DNA of 64,000 nt. It comes from Pseudohongiella sp. GTDB lineage: Bacteria; Pseudomonadota; Gammaproteobacteria; Pseudomonadales; Pseudohongiellaceae. The stretch is taken from positions 30,262-94,261 of the forward strand of contig JAUYSM010000060.1 in the NCBI GenBank assembly GCA_030696315.1, given 5' to 3'. Made by a program: the position numbers and the translations under genes. This document shows, in pieces, positions 40,409 through 51,796 of the stretch. Each line of letters starts with the position of its first letter. Within the stretch, counting starts at the first letter, position 1. The notes below the pieces were generated by a model. It was not told the DNA's origin and ran no database searches. It saw only the letters and a program-made list of their open reading frames with translations.

Positions 40409-40413
40409 ATGTA

Positions 40414-41823
40414 CTAGTCCCGTAATGCCTTTGTGCGGGTGACTTTGCGGTTTTTGGCGATGCGGCGTTTGACAGCCACTTGTCCGTAGTCCAGACCCCG
40501 TTCATGCTCAATAAAGGGATTGTCATCGCTACGTAGTTCAATCCGAATAGGAGTACCTTCCAGTTTGAGCACTGTCCTGAAGGTTTTCTCGAGATATCTT
40601 TTGTAACTCTCTGGAACCTTATCGGTCTGTTTGCCATGAATCACAATGATGGGTGGATTCTGTCCGCCAGCATGCGCATAGCGCAGTTTGATACGACGAT
40701 TATTCACCATCGGTGGTGAATGATCTGTGCAGGCATCCTGCAGAACACGCGTCAGTACATTGGTGCTCAATTGCCGCTTGGCCGAGTCGTAAGCTGTATG
40801 AATAGACTTATAAAGATCACCCACGCCCGTACCATACTTTGCCGAGATAAAATGGATGGCAGCAAAATCAACAAATGAAAATCGTCGGCGGATATCGGAT
40901 TTAATGCGATCCTTTTGCTCCTGTTCCATGCCATCCCATTTGTTCAGAGCAATGACCAAGGCGCGTCCAGCATCGAGCACATAACCGAGCAAGTGCAAAT
41001 CCTGCTCTACAATTCCATCTCTCGCATCAACCACCAGCACAACCACATTGGCATCCTGAATGGAGGTTAAGGACTTAACAACGGAAAATTTTTCGATTGT
41101 TTCTGTAGTTTTACCGCGTCGCCTGATACCTGCAGTATCAATCAGCGTATAGCGCTGACCATGACGCTCAAAAGGGATATAGATACTGTCCCGGGTGGTT
41201 CCGCCTTCATCAAACACAACAACACGCTCTTCGCCCAGCATACGATTGACCAAGGTTGACTTTCCAACATTCGGTCGACCTGCGATGGCTATTCGAATGC
41301 CTTGATCTTCTCTGTCCTGCTCGGCTTCCGGCTCAGGAAAATCGGCAAGTACATAATCGAGCAGTTTTTTAATGCCACGACCCTGACTGGCTGTAATAGG
41401 GAAAATTTTGTCAAAGCCCAAGCCATAAAAATCGCCCATAGCGACATCTTCATCGATGCCATCCACCTTGTTAACTACCAGACAGGCTGCTTTACCCAGC
41501 TTTCGTAAGTGATCAACAATTTGGACATCAGCTGGATTCAAGCCTGCACGGCCATCAACCATCAACAGGACAATGTCGGCTTCTTCGATGGCAAGCAAGG
41601 ACTGCGAGGCCATTTCAAAATTGATACCGACCTCACCACCTTCAAGACCGCCAGTATCGATCACAATATAGGGCTTATCGCCGCCTTTACCTTCGCCGTA
41701 TTGACGATCGCGAGTCAGCCCTGGAAAGTCAGCAACCAAAGCATCGCGACTGCGTGTGAGCCGATTAAAGAGCGTCGATTTACCAACATTGGGGCGCCCT
41801 ACAAGGGCAAGTACCGGTTTCAT
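40414..41823 (-). CDS. der: Ribosome assembly GTPase Der (EngA)
   Basis: Needed for 50S maturation. 469 residues with two GTPase domains, each with [13 protein letters not shown] or DTAG, and NKxD (NKVDG, NKWDG), then a C-terminal KH-like domain and a basic tail. It follows bamB, as in E. coli. Confidence 0.97.
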   Translation of the reverse strand: MKPVLALVGRPNVGKSTLFNRLTRSRDALVADFPGLTRDRQYGEGKGGDKPYIVIDTGGLEGGEVGINFEMASQSLLAIEEADIVLLMVDGRAGLNPADVQIVDHLRKLGKAACLVVNKVDGIDEDVAMGDFYGLGFDKIFPITASQGRGIKKLLDYVLADFPEPEAEQDREDQGIRIAIAGRPNVGKSTLVNRMLGEERVVVFDEGGTTRDSIYIPFERHGQRYTLIDTAGIRRRGKTTETIEKFSVVKSLTSIQDANVVVLVVDARDGIVEQDLHLLGYVLDAGRALVIALNKWDGMEQEQKDRIKSDIRRRFSFVDFAAIHFISAKYGTGVGDLYKSIHTAYDSAKRQLSTNVLTRVLQDACTDHSPPMVNNRRIKLRYAHAGGQNPPIIVIHGKQTDKVPESYKRYLEKTFRTVLKLEGTPIRIELRSDDNPFIEHERGLDYGQVAVKRRIAKNRKVTRTKALRD

Positions 41824-41874
41824 GCTATGACAGGTTCCAGAAAGTGTGCGCGGCCAACTGGCCGCGCTTAGTCG

Positions 41875-43029
41875 TCAGGGTAAGCGCAAAGCCATCAAGC
41901 GGCCACTGTTACCATAAACGTAGAGCGTATCGCCTTCACTCAGAATATTGGCGCGCACACCGGCGCGATCGATTCGCGTGCGGCTAACAATGCGCCCATC
42001 AATCTGCGACAAAAGGTGCAAATATCCTTCAAAATCAGCGACAGCCACATAGTTGTTAATGGTGACGGGCGAGTTTATGCGGCGCAATCGGAAGTCTCGA
42101 TTTTCCCAAACAACGCGTTCGGTGTTGTTTTGAATGGCAATCACATGGCTGAAATTATTAACCCAGTAGATATTGCCCAAACCCAACGCCAGGGAGTTGT
42201 AACTCGAGCCTGCCATCCCCCAGACAATGCGCCCTGTCGCCAGATCAAGCCCCATCAGGTTGCCCTGATAACTGGAAATAAACACAGTCTGCCCGGAGAG
42301 CACCGGATCACCGTCAATGTCGATAATACGATCAATATCATAGCGACCTTGCGGCACAGCTACACGCTCTTCCCAAATCAACAGTCCATTAGTTGCATCA
42401 ATGGCCGCTACGATTCCACTGGCGAATCCAGCTACCACCGTGTTACCGCTAATTAAAGGTTTACTTGTGCCACGCAATGACAGCGCAGGCACGGTACTGT
42501 CGTACACCCAACGCTGCGAACCATCATTGGCGTTCAGTGCCGTCAAGCGGCCATCAACAGATTGAACCGCAACCACGCGGCCATCCGTCTGCGGTGCAGC
42601 CAGTACTTCGCTGCTGACAGTACTTGACCACAACTGGCTTCCGTCAGCCTGACTCAGTGCAAATATCTGTGCATCACGCGTACCAAAAACCACTTGTCCA
42701 GCTGCGGCCCCCACGCCGCCCGTGATGGCTTGTCCTGTGCGTTGACGCCAACGCACAGCGCCGCTGGCTTTGTCCAGAGCCATGACGGTGCCGTCTGCCG
42801 ATGCGACATAAATCATCTGCCCATCGATTGCCGGCACAAGTCGGTTGTAGTGCCGTCCTTGCCCATCACCGACACCGGTTGACCACAATTGTCTCAGTGT
42901 TATCTGCTGATCGAAGCGCTGCAACTCAGCGGGCTGTTCCGACTCGTCATCAGAAAAGATGCTGCAAGCACTCAATGTCACCAGCACCAGCAACGAAATA
43001 AACGACTTAAACAAATAACTCATATTCAT
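41875..43029 (-). CDS. bamB: Outer-membrane assembly lipoprotein BamB
   Basis: Part of the BAM complex that inserts beta-barrel proteins. About 384 residues: lipobox LSAC near residue 21, then repeated PQQ/WD-like beta-propeller blades (for example MVMALDKASGAVRWRQ, GSQLWSS). I chose 43029; the second Met two codons later is equally possible. The frame is open further upstream without a signal peptide. Between yfgM-like and der. Confidence 0.94.
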   Translation of the reverse strand: MNMSYLFKSFISLLVLVTLSACSIFSDDESEQPAELQRFDQQITLRQLWSTGVGDGQGRHYNRLVPAIDGQMIYVASADGTVMALDKASGAVRWRQRTGQAITGGVGAAAGQVVFGTRDAQIFALSQADGSQLWSSTVSSEVLAAPQTDGRVVAVQSVDGRLTALNANDGSQRWVYDSTVPALSLRGTSKPLISGNTVVAGFASGIVAAIDATNGLLIWEERVAVPQGRYDIDRIIDIDGDPVLSGQTVFISSYQGNLMGLDLATGRIVWGMAGSSYNSLALGLGNIYWVNNFSHVIAIQNNTERVVWENRDFRLRRINSPVTINNYVAVADFEGYLHLLSQIDGRIVSRTRIDRAGVRANILSEGDTLYVYGNSGRLMALRLP

Positions 43030-43051
43030 AAACCCGCGCTTTGCGTTAACT

Positions 43052-43720
43052 TCAGCGGCTGCTTTGCAGCTCATTCAGTTTCAGTTGCAATACCGGGCTG
43101 GGGTTGCCTGTATCAAGTGCTGCCTGGTATGCAGTCAACGCCTCGTCGCGCTGCCCTTGGCTGAGATAAATATCACCGCGTAACTCTTCAAACTCTGCTG
43201 CGAGCGCACCGGGTTCTGCTCCGCCAATCACTGTCAACGCTTGGGCGCCCTGCCCCTGTGCCAGCAATACCCGCCCTAGTCGCAAACTGGCGAGCGCAAT
43301 CAAAGTAGGATCTGTCGAATTGAAAAAACCAGATCGAGTATTCGCCAACAGCCACTCAAGATACTCTTTTGCCGCATCAAGATTGTTCACATCTGCTGAC
43401 AGTTTTGCACCAAACAGAGCAGCGTATAGCGCGTATACACTGCCGGGGTGCTCTGATCTGATCTGTTGCACCAGTTCATTCGCTCGTGCTCGATCGGCTG
43501 CTGCCAGTGTTGCATCGGGCGAAATCACTGCAATGCCGGTCAGCTGGTCGTACAGCGCTGACGCCTCCGCGCTGACATTGGTTTGACTGCGATTCCAAAA
43601 TTGCCAGCCAAAATAAACGATTGCAACCACGGCGATTCCCATGGCAATCTGTTTTCCACTGTCATTCCACCAGCGTTTGATCGCTTCAAGGGTTTCTTCT
43701 TCTTCAGCACTGATTGCCAC
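43052..43720 (-). CDS. yfgM: YfgM-like TPR protein
   Basis: 222 residues: a short cytoplasmic N-terminus starting SAEEEETLEAIKRWW, one membrane helix (about 25-43) and a periplasmic TPR domain. In E. coli YfgM works with PpiD at the SecYEG translocon. Position between hisS and bamB is the conserved one. Confidence 0.92.
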   Translation of the reverse strand: MAISAEEEETLEAIKRWWNDSGKQIAMGIAVVAIVYFGWQFWNRSQTNVSAEASALYDQLTGIAVISPDATLAAADRARANELVQQIRSEHPGSVYALYAALFGAKLSADVNNLDAAKEYLEWLLANTRSGFFNSTDPTLIALASLRLGRVLLAQGQGAQALTVIGGAEPGALAAEFEELRGDIYLSQGQRDEALTAYQAALDTGNPSPVLQLKLNELQSSR

Positions 43721-43846
43721 AAACTACTCCTGTCTTTTTACTATGTTCTTCAAACAAAAACTGACTGTTTCAGTGAGCAGGCATCCTGTCTTACCAACAC
43801 CAAAGTGTCAAGAAAGAGTGTCAGCTCTGCACTGTCCAGCCGATGG

Positions 43847-45109
43847 TCAAACCAGCATTGCGCGCGCGCGCGCCAGCAATGCTTCCGGCTCTATTGTGTC
43901 AGCGACGGCGTCCTCGGACAATTTGCGCCAACGCAGACTATCAGCGTCAACAATGACCGCAACGGCGGCCCCGCTTGCATAAGCCTTCTTGAGCTGATTA
44001 CTGAATTTACCACCGCCACAATGACACTGGACGCGCAATCCTGGCACTTGTTGCCGTAGCTGTTCAGCCAGCTTTATTGCATTGCCCAGCTGCGTGTCTT
44101 CTGAATACAGCACATAAATGTCCAGTAGATTGCTGACACTCGCAGGGATATTGCCAGTTTCCTGCATCAGCAACACCAGTCTTTCCATGCCAAAAGCCAA
44201 GCCTACCGCAGGCGTGCCGCGCCCACCCAGTTGCGCAACCAAGGCATCATAACGACCGCCAGCACAAACCGTACCTTGCGACCCGAGCGCGTCGGTGATC
44301 CACTCAAAAACCAGATTGTTGTAATAATCCAATCCTCGTACGAGCCGTTGATTCTCAGTAAAACTGATCTGATTTGCGCTCAAAAGCGCTTTTAGTTGTT
44401 GATAGTGCGCTTCAGTTTCAGGGCTGACAAACTCAGACAATTTAGGGGCGTCGGCTAACAGTGCCTGGGTGTCAGGCTCTTTGCTGTCAAGCACACGCAG
44501 CGGATTGCTGAGCAGACGGCGGCGACTGTCTTCGTCGAGTTGTGCCTCATGCATTTTAAGGAACGTTGTTAAAGCCTTGCCATAGGCTCTTCGATCATCG
44601 GCAGTGCCAATATTATTAATCTCAAGGCGAACATGATCAGTGAGACCAAGAGCCCGCCATAGCGCTACTGATATCAGAATAATTTCGGCATCAATATCGG
44701 GGCCGGCCATACCAAAACTTTCAATACCTACTTGATGAAACTGACGATAGCGACCTTTTTGAGGCCGTTCGTGGCGAAACATCGGCCCGCGATACCACAA
44801 TCGTTGTTGTTGGTTATACAACAAACCATGCTGCTCGGCTGCGCGCACACAGCAGGCGGTTCCCTCTGGACGCAGACTCAAGTCGTCACCGTTTCGATCT
44901 GTAAAACTGTACATCTCTTTTTCAACAATATCAGTAACTTCACCGATAGAGCGCTTAAAAAGTTGTGTTTGTTCAAGTATAGGAAAACGAATTTCCTTGT
45001 AACCATAAGAGTGAACGACGTCATTTGTGACGCGTTCAAGGTACTGCCATGCGGGGGATTCGCTGGGCAGAATGTCATTCATGCCGCGAATAGCCTGAAT
45101 CTTGCTCAT
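43847..45109 (-). CDS. hisS: Histidyl-tRNA synthetase
   Basis: About 420 residues, class [14 protein letters not shown] is at the N-terminus, with motif 2 [17 protein letters not shown] and the histidine-binding [14 protein letters not shown]. An anticodon-binding domain lies at the C-terminus. The start at 45109 gives the standard N-terminus with GGA upstream; an ATG five codons earlier is less likely. Confidence 0.97.
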   Translation of the reverse strand: MSKIQAIRGMNDILPSESPAWQYLERVTNDVVHSYGYKEIRFPILEQTQLFKRSIGEVTDIVEKEMYSFTDRNGDDLSLRPEGTACCVRAAEQHGLLYNQQQRLWYRGPMFRHERPQKGRYRQFHQVGIESFGMAGPDIDAEIILISVALWRALGLTDHVRLEINNIGTADDRRAYGKALTTFLKMHEAQLDEDSRRRLLSNPLRVLDSKEPDTQALLADAPKLSEFVSPETEAHYQQLKALLSANQISFTENQRLVRGLDYYNNLVFEWITDALGSQGTVCAGGRYDALVAQLGGRGTPAVGLAFGMERLVLLMQETGNIPASVSNLLDIYVLYSEDTQLGNAIKLAEQLRQQVPGLRVQCHCGGGKFSNQLKKAYASGAAVAVIVDADSLRWRKLSEDAVADTIEPEALLARARAMLV

Positions 45110-45136
45110 AACTTGTGCATCCATTTACGGTGGAAT

Positions 45137-45161
45137 CGGGTAGAGAGACTTCTCGTACCCG
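45137..45161. repeat. Hairpin in the ispG-hisS gap
   Basis: CGGGTA with TACCCG encloses GAGA/TCTC, giving about 10 bp with one bulge. It sits 28 bases upstream of hisS on the message. There is no T run; a role in message processing is possible only. Confidence 0.35.
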
Positions 45162-45169
45162 GCGTCCAA

Positions 45170-46297
45170 TCAGCCTCTGGCAATAATTCCGCTGGGGGCC
45201 AATACTGATTCAGACTTCAGTTTCTCGGCCACTCGGGCTCTGACCATGGCTTCCAATTCATCGACCAATCTGTTGTTGTCGATCTTATGATGAGGCTTGC
45301 CATCTACATAGGCGAGATTATGGGGCGATGCGCCTGTCAAACCAATCTCGGCAACCATGGCTTCCCCAGGGCCGTTGACGATACATCCAATCACGGCCAC
45401 ATCAACGGGTGTCACGATATCTTCGAGTCTCGACTCAAGCGCATTCACAACGCTGATAACATCAAAGTTTTGTCGGGAACAGCTTGGACACGCAACCAGG
45501 TTGACACCTTTGCTACGCAGGCCAAGGCTCTTCAGAATATCAAAACCTACTTTTATTTCTTCGACAGGATCGGCCGCCAGCGATATCCGAATGGTGTCGC
45601 CGATACCGTCCATCAAAAGGGCACCCAAACCAATCGCAGACTTCACAGTGCCTGAGCGCAAGCCCCCTGCTTCCGTGATACCCAGATGAAGCGGTTGGTC
45701 TATTTGTGTAGCCAGTGTGCGATAAGCTTTAAGGGTCATAAAAATTTCTGACGCTTTGAGGCTGATTTTGAAATTCTGGAAATCCAGCTTATCCAGAATA
45801 TTAATCTGCGTCAGAGCTGACTCAACCATCGCTTCCGCAGAAGGTTCCTTATATTTGCGTAACAGTGTTTTACCCAATGATCCGGCATTAACACCAATGC
45901 GCAGCGGAATGCCTTTATCGCGAGCCGCATCAATGACCGCCCTGATACGTTTTTCACTGCCAATATTACCCGGATTAATGCGCAGGCAATCCACACCATA
46001 TTCCGCTACTTTTAATGCGATCAAGTAATCAAAATGTATGTCAGCAACCAAGGGTACAGACACTTGCTGTCGGATTAATCTGAACGCCTCTGCAGCTTCC
46101 ATGGAGGGAACGGACACCCTTACGATATCCGCGCCAACTGCCTCAAGGCGTTTAATCTGCGCAACAGTCGCTGCGACGTCGCAGGTTTCAGTATTGGTCA
46201 TACTTTGAACGGCAATAGGTGCGCCACCACCTACGGGTACATTCCCCACCATGATACGGCGGCTTTGTCGGCGAATAATCGGAGAAGTGGTCATCAT
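45170..46297 (-). CDS. ispG: HMBPP synthase IspG (GcpE)
   Basis: Makes hydroxymethylbutenyl diphosphate in the MEP isoprenoid pathway with a [4Fe-4S] cluster. About 375 residues from MMTTSP. Visible: [19 protein letters not shown], cluster cysteines in ACPSCSRQ and [10 protein letters not shown]. Starts just inside the rodZ end. The frame extends 25 codons upstream without similarity. Confidence 0.96.
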   Translation of the reverse strand: MMTTSPIIRRQSRRIMVGNVPVGGGAPIAVQSMTNTETCDVAATVAQIKRLEAVGADIVRVSVPSMEAAEAFRLIRQQVSVPLVADIHFDYLIALKVAEYGVDCLRINPGNIGSEKRIRAVIDAARDKGIPLRIGVNAGSLGKTLLRKYKEPSAEAMVESALTQINILDKLDFQNFKISLKASEIFMTLKAYRTLATQIDQPLHLGITEAGGLRSGTVKSAIGLGALLMDGIGDTIRISLAADPVEEIKVGFDILKSLGLRSKGVNLVACPSCSRQNFDVISVVNALESRLEDIVTPVDVAVIGCIVNGPGEAMVAEIGLTGASPHNLAYVDGKPHHKIDNNRLVDELEAMVRARVAEKLKSESVLAPSGIIARG

Positions 46298-46301
46298 AAG
46301 G

Positions 46302-47348
46302 TTACATACCAATACTGAGTCTTGCGGTGTTGTCTGCTCTGATATTGCTGCTGATGTCCATGCTGCGGCCATTAAATGTCACTTCGACGTCCCGTGCATT
46401 ACCTAACAACACAGAGAATGGTGCAGTGCCTTTTATCACCAGAGTATCACCTGCGCTACTGGAGTTTTTATAGGACTCATCGCCACCACGGTGTTCAATC
46501 TCAACCCAACAATCCGCGTCGAAACGCAGCGTCAACTCGTCTGCGCCCGTCCAACTGTAGGTCACAGTGCGCGCACTGGCTGTATCTTCGCCAGCAAGTT
46601 CGAGCACTGCCTGCGCCAAGGGCTGGCTTTGTATAAGTGACCCAGACATCGCTGTCGCAATCGGGAGCTGACCCGAATCCTCGGTCTCCAACGCGATATC
46701 ACTTATTACCGCATCAGCCATGGCGTCAGCCATTTCTACTTGTGCTGGGTCGGGCAATAAAACCGCGTCTTCGGCAATGGTTTCATCCGCCATCACAGCC
46801 GACTGAGTTGATGCGGATACAGGTGTATCCAGTGGAACGGCCGCCAGCACCGACGTCTCAGGCGCAGTCATTGAAACGGGTTCTGCCGGAATACTGACCA
46901 CGGGTGCTGCCGGATTGAGATACCACAGGGCCACAGCCACAGCAACAAATGCAAACCCCGAAAACAAAATCCATGGGCGATTTTTATCTTTGCGCCGTCG
47001 ATCTCGCCGCTTGATGGCCTCTTCTTTACGGGCAATCTTTTGCGACGTAAATTCATCAAAAATCAACAGCAACTGCACTGGGTCAAGACGCAGTAAATTA
47101 CTGTAAGCGCGGATGTATCCACGCACAAATACTTCACCGGGCAGTTTGTCGTAACAGTCTGCTTCCAAGGCTCGAACAAAATGCATGGTCAGGTTCAGTT
47201 GGTCTGCCACTTGCTGAATGCTCAGCTCAAGCGTCTCACGCTGCGCAGCCAGCATTGCCCCAGGTGAACGGCGATTTGAACCAGAAGGTGGTTCAGCCAG
47301 CTCTTCGGCTGGCTCCATTTCAACTGTTTGATTATCTGAAGTATTCAT
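46302..47348 (-). CDS. rodZ: Cytoskeleton protein RodZ
   Basis: Links MreB to the cell wall machinery. 348 residues: an N-terminal Xre-like helix-turn-helix (about 30-90, [18 protein letters not shown]), a basic segment, one membrane helix (about 122-145), a low-complexity acidic linker, and a periplasmic C-terminal domain (about 270-348, [10 protein letters not shown]). It starts 8 bases after rlmN; pilF, usually between the two, is absent. Confidence 0.93.
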   Translation of the reverse strand: MNTSDNQTVEMEPAEELAEPPSGSNRRSPGAMLAAQRETLELSIQQVADQLNLTMHFVRALEADCYDKLPGEVFVRGYIRAYSNLLRLDPVQLLLIFDEFTSQKIARKEEAIKRRDRRRKDKNRPWILFSGFAFVAVAVALWYLNPAAPVVSIPAEPVSMTAPETSVLAAVPLDTPVSASTQSAVMADETIAEDAVLLPDPAQVEMADAMADAVISDIALETEDSGQLPIATAMSGSLIQSQPLAQAVLELAGEDTASARTVTYSWTGADELTLRFDADCWVEIEHRGGDESYKNSSSAGDTLVIKGTAPFSVLLGNARDVEVTFNGRSMDISSNIRADNTARLSIGM

Positions 47349-47356
47349 AGTTAGTT

Positions 47357-48568
47357 CTAAATGGGGCGGTGTGCGGAGTCGACTGAAATCGCTAAATTGT
47401 CGGCACTGGTAAATGTACGGTTGCTGCCCGGCACCATGGCTTGCGCATCTGCAGCGGCACGTCGATAACGCTCACTTCGTCGAGTTTGATCAGCAACTTC
47501 GCCTACAAGCTGGCCACAAGCAGCACCGATGTCATCGCCCCGTGTGGTTCTGACTGTCACTGTATAGCCGGCTTCCTGCAAAATTTGCCTGAAATTATTC
47601 ACCGCATTATTACTTGGCCGCCGGTAATCAGACTGTGCAAATGGATTAAACGGGATCAAATTGATCTTACAGGGAAATTCCCGCAAAAGCGCCGCTAATT
47701 CATGCGCCAGATGCTTTTGATCATTGACGCCCGAAATCAGTGTGTACTCGATAACCGGCACGCGTTTGTCAGGTAAGCTAGCCATATAGTCAGCAACGCT
47801 GCGCAGAAGTTCCCGTATGGGATACTTTCGATTCACCGGCACTATCTGGTTGCGTAACTCATCGTTAGGCGCGTGCAGTGACACCGCCAATGACGCATCA
47901 GTAAAGTCTTTCAGACGATCAATGGCAGGTACAACACCCGCCGTACTGATGGTGACACGCCGTTTGGACAAACCGTACGCATTATCCTCCATCATTAAGC
48001 TGAGAGAGGTCATGACGTTATCGAAGTTGAGCAAAGGCTCTCCCATGCCCATCATCACAACGTTACTGACCGCTCGAGTGGTTTTACCCGCATGAGGTCG
48101 CGCCGGCGCAAAGCCCCCGAGACGATGATTGGCCCACCAAAGCTGGCCAATAATTTCCGCGGCAGTCAGATTGCTGTTAAACCCTTGTTTGCCCGTCGCG
48201 CAAAAGCTGCAATCCAGCGTGCAACCGGCTTGTGACGAGATACACAGAGTCCCACGATCAGCTTCAGGAATAAATACAGTCTCGACCCTGCTGCCACTGG
48301 CGACTTCAACGATCCATTTATAACAACCATCCGCCGCGAGAAATTCCTCTACGATTTTTGGAGGTTTGACCTCAGCTACAAGCTGCAATTTCTGCTGCAG
48401 ACTGTGGCTGATGTCGGTCATGGCGGTGAATTCAGTAACGCCACGCTGGTGTATCCATTTCATAACCTGGACAGCCCTGAACGGCTTTTCACCCATCGAT
48501 TGAAAATAAGCCTGCAACATTGGCAGGCTCATTCCCAACAGGTTTGTTTTCTCAGCCGTCTGGTTCAT
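47357..48568 (-). CDS. rlmN: Dual-specificity 23S rRNA/tRNA methyltransferase RlmN
   Basis: Radical-SAM enzyme that methylates A2503 of 23S rRNA and A37 of some tRNAs. 403 residues. The cluster motif [11 protein letters not shown] is followed by MGMGEPLLN and the C-terminal catalytic Cys region ([15 protein letters not shown]). ATG at 48568 with GGAG upstream; a GTG one codon earlier is less likely. A C-terminal tail of about 40 residues is longer than usual. Confidence 0.96.
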   Translation of the reverse strand: MNQTAEKTNLLGMSLPMLQAYFQSMGEKPFRAVQVMKWIHQRGVTEFTAMTDISHSLQQKLQLVAEVKPPKIVEEFLAADGCYKWIVEVASGSRVETVFIPEADRGTLCISSQAGCTLDCSFCATGKQGFNSNLTAAEIIGQLWWANHRLGGFAPARPHAGKTTRAVSNVVMMGMGEPLLNFDNVMTSLSLMMEDNAYGLSKRRVTISTAGVVPAIDRLKDFTDASLAVSLHAPNDELRNQIVPVNRKYPIRELLRSVADYMASLPDKRVPVIEYTLISGVNDQKHLAHELAALLREFPCKINLIPFNPFAQSDYRRPSNNAVNNFRQILQEAGYTVTVRTTRGDDIGAACGQLVGEVADQTRRSERYRRAAADAQAMVPGSNRTFTSADNLAISVDSAHRPI

Positions 48569-48598
48569 CACCGGACTCCAGGCACGGGTAGCTTAAAA

Positions 48599-49027
48599 TC
48601 AGCTGCGCGCGCAGATCTCATCATTTTTGAAGAAATAAGCAATTTCACGCGCTGCAGAGGTAGCTGAATCTGAGCCGTGAACAGCATTGGCATCAATGGA
48701 CACTGCAAAATCAGCACGAATAGTGCCGGGCGCTGCATCTTTGGGGTTTGTTGCGCCCATCAGGTCGCGGTGCAAAGCAACAGCGTTTTCACCTTCCAAC
48801 ACTTGTACAATGACGGGACCTGAGGTCATAAAGGAAATCAGGTCTTTGAAGAAACCGCGTTCTTTATGCTCAGCATAAAAACCGCCGGCTGTTTCGTCAG
48901 TCAATTGCATCATTTTGGCAGCGACAATGCGCAGGCCCGCTTTTTCAAATCGTGAATAGATCTCACCGATCACGTTTTTGCCGACTGCGTCCGGTTTGAT
49001 AATCGATAAGGTACGTTCAATAGTCAT
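48599..49027 (-). CDS. ndk: Nucleoside diphosphate kinase
   Basis: 142 residues. [15 protein letters not shown] at the N-terminus and the phosphohistidine H118 in NAVHGSDS. Balances NTP pools. It lies between iscS and rlmN. Confidence 0.97.
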   Translation of the reverse strand: MTIERTLSIIKPDAVGKNVIGEIYSRFEKAGLRIVAAKMMQLTDETAGGFYAEHKERGFFKDLISFMTSGPVIVQVLEGENAVALHRDLMGATNPKDAAPGTIRADFAVSIDANAVHGSDSATSAAREIAYFFKNDEICARS

Positions 49028-49068
49028 TGTTAAGCTCCAAAGCCTGATACTGGTCTAAAAAGGCGCGC

Positions 49069-49074
49069 ATTATA
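49069..49074 (-). promoter_or_regulatory. Candidate -10 of the ndk promoter
   Basis: A perfect TATAAT on the minus strand lies 42 bases before the ndk start, in the gap after iscS. The -35 is poor. Confidence 0.45.
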
Positions 49075-49147
49075 CTGGCTTATGGTCAGGTAATTCTACA
49101 GCTGCGCACCGTAACGATGCGTTATCACTACATTTTCAGCGAATTAA

Positions 49148-50311
49148 TCAGCCAGTAGCGCTTGACCTGCGAAGTTGTTGTACGTTTTGACTTATTGCAG
49201 CAACCGCGGTGTCCACATCTGCCGCGGTGGTAAATCGACCAAGAGAGACTCTCAACGCACTTTGCGCGATATCATCAGGGATGCCTATGCCACGCAGCAC
49301 ATAGGAAGGTTCAAGTGTGGCAGACATACAGGCGGAGCCAGAGGAAAGCGCCAGTTGTCGCAAGGACATCAATAACGACTCACCGTCTACTCCTTCAAAA
49401 CCCAGATTGATGATTCCGGGTGCGCATTGATCTGCATGTCCATGCAGTTGCCAACCCGGCAGCATTTTTAAACCATCCAGTAACCGGGCACGAAGCTGGC
49501 CAATCTTTACATACTCATCGTGTAATACATCGCCTGCCAGTCGAAAAGCCTCACCCATGCCAACCAATTGATGTGTCGGCAATGTGCCTGAGCGCATGCC
49601 CCGTTCGTGTCCACCGCCGTGTATCTGTGCGGTCAGATTCACTCTGGGTTCGCGCCTTACAAACAATGCCCCTACACCTTTAGGCCCGTAGACTTTGTGA
49701 GCTGATAGCGACATCAAATCTACGTTCAGTGCAGACAGATCAATGGGGAGCTTACCGACACTTTGCGCAGCGTCCACATGAAACAGTACATGACGTGATC
49801 GGGTAACCTCTCCTAAAGCCGCCAGATTATTTGCAGATCCAATCTCGTTGTTTACATGCATCAACGAGACCAATACGGTATCCGCGCGAATAGCCTCGCT
49901 CAACTGCTCAGGACTGATCAGCCCACTAGAACCGGGCCTCAGGTAACTGATCTCAAAACCTTTGGTTTCCAGATAGTGACAACTGTCCAATACTGCCTTG
50001 TGTTCAATACAGGACGTAACAATATGCCGTCCGCGGTCAGCATGAAACTCGGCAACGCCTTTGATGGCGAGGTTATCTGCTTCAGTTGCACCCGATGTCC
50101 AGACAATTTCACGCGGATCGCAATGGATAAGGTCAGCAACGTGACGCCGGGCTAGTTCGACTTCCTGCTCGGCCTGCCAGCCAAAGATATGGGAGCGCGA
50201 GGCCGGATTGCCAAATACGCCTTCCATCGACAGACATTCACTCATACGTTTTGCAACGCGGGGATCAACCGGCGTTGTCGCCGCGTAATCAAGATAAATT
50301 GGCAACTGCAT
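49148..50311 (-). CDS. iscS: Cysteine desulfurase, IscS type
   Basis: PLP enzyme that takes sulfur from cysteine for Fe-S clusters and tRNA thiolation. 387 residues. PLP lysine K206 ([10 protein letters not shown]) and catalytic C328 (SSGSACMS) fall at the same numbers as in E. coli IscS. The protein ends 19 residues after GRFTT-A-DVDTAV, without the E. coli tail (LSPLWEMYKQ... to the end) that helps bind IscU. iscU, iscA, hscBA and fdx are not downstream; ndk follows. It may serve tRNA thiolation or supply another scaffold. Confidence 0.93.
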   Translation of the reverse strand: MQLPIYLDYAATTPVDPRVAKRMSECLSMEGVFGNPASRSHIFGWQAEQEVELARRHVADLIHCDPREIVWTSGATEADNLAIKGVAEFHADRGRHIVTSCIEHKAVLDSCHYLETKGFEISYLRPGSSGLISPEQLSEAIRADTVLVSLMHVNNEIGSANNLAALGEVTRSRHVLFHVDAAQSVGKLPIDLSALNVDLMSLSAHKVYGPKGVGALFVRREPRVNLTAQIHGGGHERGMRSGTLPTHQLVGMGEAFRLAGDVLHDEYVKIGQLRARLLDGLKMLPGWQLHGHADQCAPGIINLGFEGVDGESLLMSLRQLALSSGSACMSATLEPSYVLRGIGIPDDIAQSALRVSLGRFTTAADVDTAVAAISQNVQQLRRSSATG

Positions 50312-50326
50312 GATTACTCCGACAAC

Positions 50327-50800
50327 TCAGGACGAGAGACGTAAATCCCTGACAATCAACTCGCGACGCTCATCTTGATACCCTGAAATTCGCCTGACTT
50401 CTTGACGGGCCATCAGGTCTGCCAGACTGATACCTTTGAGAAAATCATGAATCTGTTGACTCAAATCCTCCCAGAGATAATGAGTCAGGCAGGTCTCACC
50501 ATGCTGACAGTTTCCATGGCCCTGGCAGCGCGTGGCATCCACCGATTCATCCACAGCGTCAATGATATCCACAATCGCAATTTTTGACGTGTCTTTGCCC
50601 AGACGATAACCACCGCCAGGTCCGCGAACACTTTGCACGAGCTCACTGCGCCGCAAACGCGCAAAAAGCTGCTCAAGATACGACAGGGAAATATCCTGAC
50701 GAACTGAAATATCAGATAGTGTCACCGGTTCGCGATCCGAATGTATGGCAAGATCGAGCATGGCGGTCACCGCATAGCGCCCTTTTGTTGTCAGTCTCAT
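50327..50800 (-). CDS. iscR: Fe-S cluster regulator IscR
   Basis: Rrf2-family repressor that senses cluster supply. 157 residues: N-terminal winged helix ([18 protein letters not shown]) and cluster ligands C92, C98, C104 and H107 in the E. coli positions. It starts 15 bases before iscS on the message. A matching operator lies at 50836. Confidence 0.95.
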   Translation of the reverse strand: MRLTTKGRYAVTAMLDLAIHSDREPVTLSDISVRQDISLSYLEQLFARLRRSELVQSVRGPGGGYRLGKDTSKIAIVDIIDAVDESVDATRCQGHGNCQHGETCLTHYLWEDLSQQIHDFLKGISLADLMARQEVRRISGYQDERRELIVRDLRLSS

Positions 50801-50827
50801 CTGTCATACCCTCATAATTTGTGCGGG

Positions 50828-50856
50828 ATTATGAAATACCACAGTAATTTAATCAA
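50828..50856 (-). promoter_or_regulatory. Sigma-70 promoter of iscRS
   Basis: On the minus strand TTGATT (50856-50851) and CATAAT (50833-50828) are spaced exactly 17 bp, upstream of iscR. The IscR operator covers the -35 and spacer. Confidence 0.65.
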
Positions 50857-50860
50857 CTAT
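50836..50860 (-). promoter_or_regulatory. IscR type 1 operator
   Basis: On the minus strand a 25-base imperfect dyad starts ATAGTTGATTAAATTA and ends GGTAT. It matches about 21 of 25 positions of the known type 1 IscR consensus, ATASYYGACTRWWWYAGTC then RRSTAT. It overlaps the promoter as in E. coli, so [2Fe-2S]-IscR probably represses its own operon. Confidence 0.65.
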
Positions 50861-50920
50861 TAGCCTGCGATGAACACGTGGATGTTTACACGGAACAGCT
50901 GCTGACGTAGTCTGCCTGCC

Positions 50921-51796
50921 ATGATAGATCTGCACTCACACACATGGTTATCAGACGGTGATCTCAGTCCCCTGGCGCTTGCCGAGCGCGCGGTACAACT
51001 GGGTATCCGCCAACTGGCGATCACAGACCACGACAGTATCGCTGCCCACTTCGCGCTCAAGACGTTTGTTAGCAATGACTTTCAACTACTTACTGGAGTT
51101 GAGATTTCTACTAACTGGGAGGGGCGCGAAGTACACTTGGTCGGCCTATTATTTGACCTGGAAGATACCGCCCTGACCAGCCTTTTGGTGCAGCAACAAC
51201 AACTCAGATGGTCGCGAGCAGACAATCTTGGCATACAGATGGAAAAAGCAGGTATGCCGGGCTTATCCAACTACCTGCAACAATTGCCATGTGAGTCAGT
51301 CGGCAGAACGCACATAGCAGAGTACATGGTCAAGGCAGGTTATGTCGGCTCAAAACAGCTGGCATTCAGCAAATACCTGGGCAAACGTGGTCGCTTTCAG
51401 ACCAGCATTCCTTGGTGCGACCTGCAACATGCAACTCAGATTTTGCGACAAGCGGGCGGCTTGACCGTGCTTGCACATCCGGACCGTTATGACTTCAACC
51501 GCGCAAGATTAAAACGTCTGATCAGTGTATTTGCTGAGGCAGGCGGCGATGCAATTGAAGTCAGCTACTCCAATCTGCATCCTGAAAAAATGTCTGCACT
51601 GGCTGAACATACATTGCAGGCGGGACTTTGGGCGTCGGTAGGGTCAGACTTTCACACCCCTTCAAACACCTGGATGGATTTAGGCAGGATCCGGCAATTG
51701 CCGCCAAGCTGCGCAGCCCGGGCAATCTGGTATCACCCGCGTTGGAATGTCGCGCTGCCAGCCAATGCGCCAGCAGTGCAACCTATCGTCGCGTGA
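50921..51796 (+). CDS. PHP-domain phosphoesterase (YciV/RnaAM-like)
   Basis: 291 residues, the size of E. coli YciV/Rnm. The PHP metal motifs are seen: MIDLHSHTWLSDG (two His), ITDHDS, a Glu in GVEIST, LAHPDRYD, and GSDFHTP. Relatives are 3',5'-nucleoside bisphosphate phosphatases or 5'-3' exoribonucleases acting on RNA ends. Divergent from iscR, convergent with the zinc-ribbon gene. Confidence 0.88.
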   Translation: MIDLHSHTWLSDGDLSPLALAERAVQLGIRQLAITDHDSIAAHFALKTFVSNDFQLLTGVEISTNWEGREVHLVGLLFDLEDTALTSLLVQQQQLRWSRADNLGIQMEKAGMPGLSNYLQQLPCESVGRTHIAEYMVKAGYVGSKQLAFSKYLGKRGRFQTSIPWCDLQHATQILRQAGGLTVLAHPDRYDFNRARLKRLISVFAEAGGDAIEVSYSNLHPEKMSALAEHTLQAGLWASVGSDFHTPSNTWMDLGRIRQLPPSCAARAIWYHPRWNVALPANAPAVQPIVA

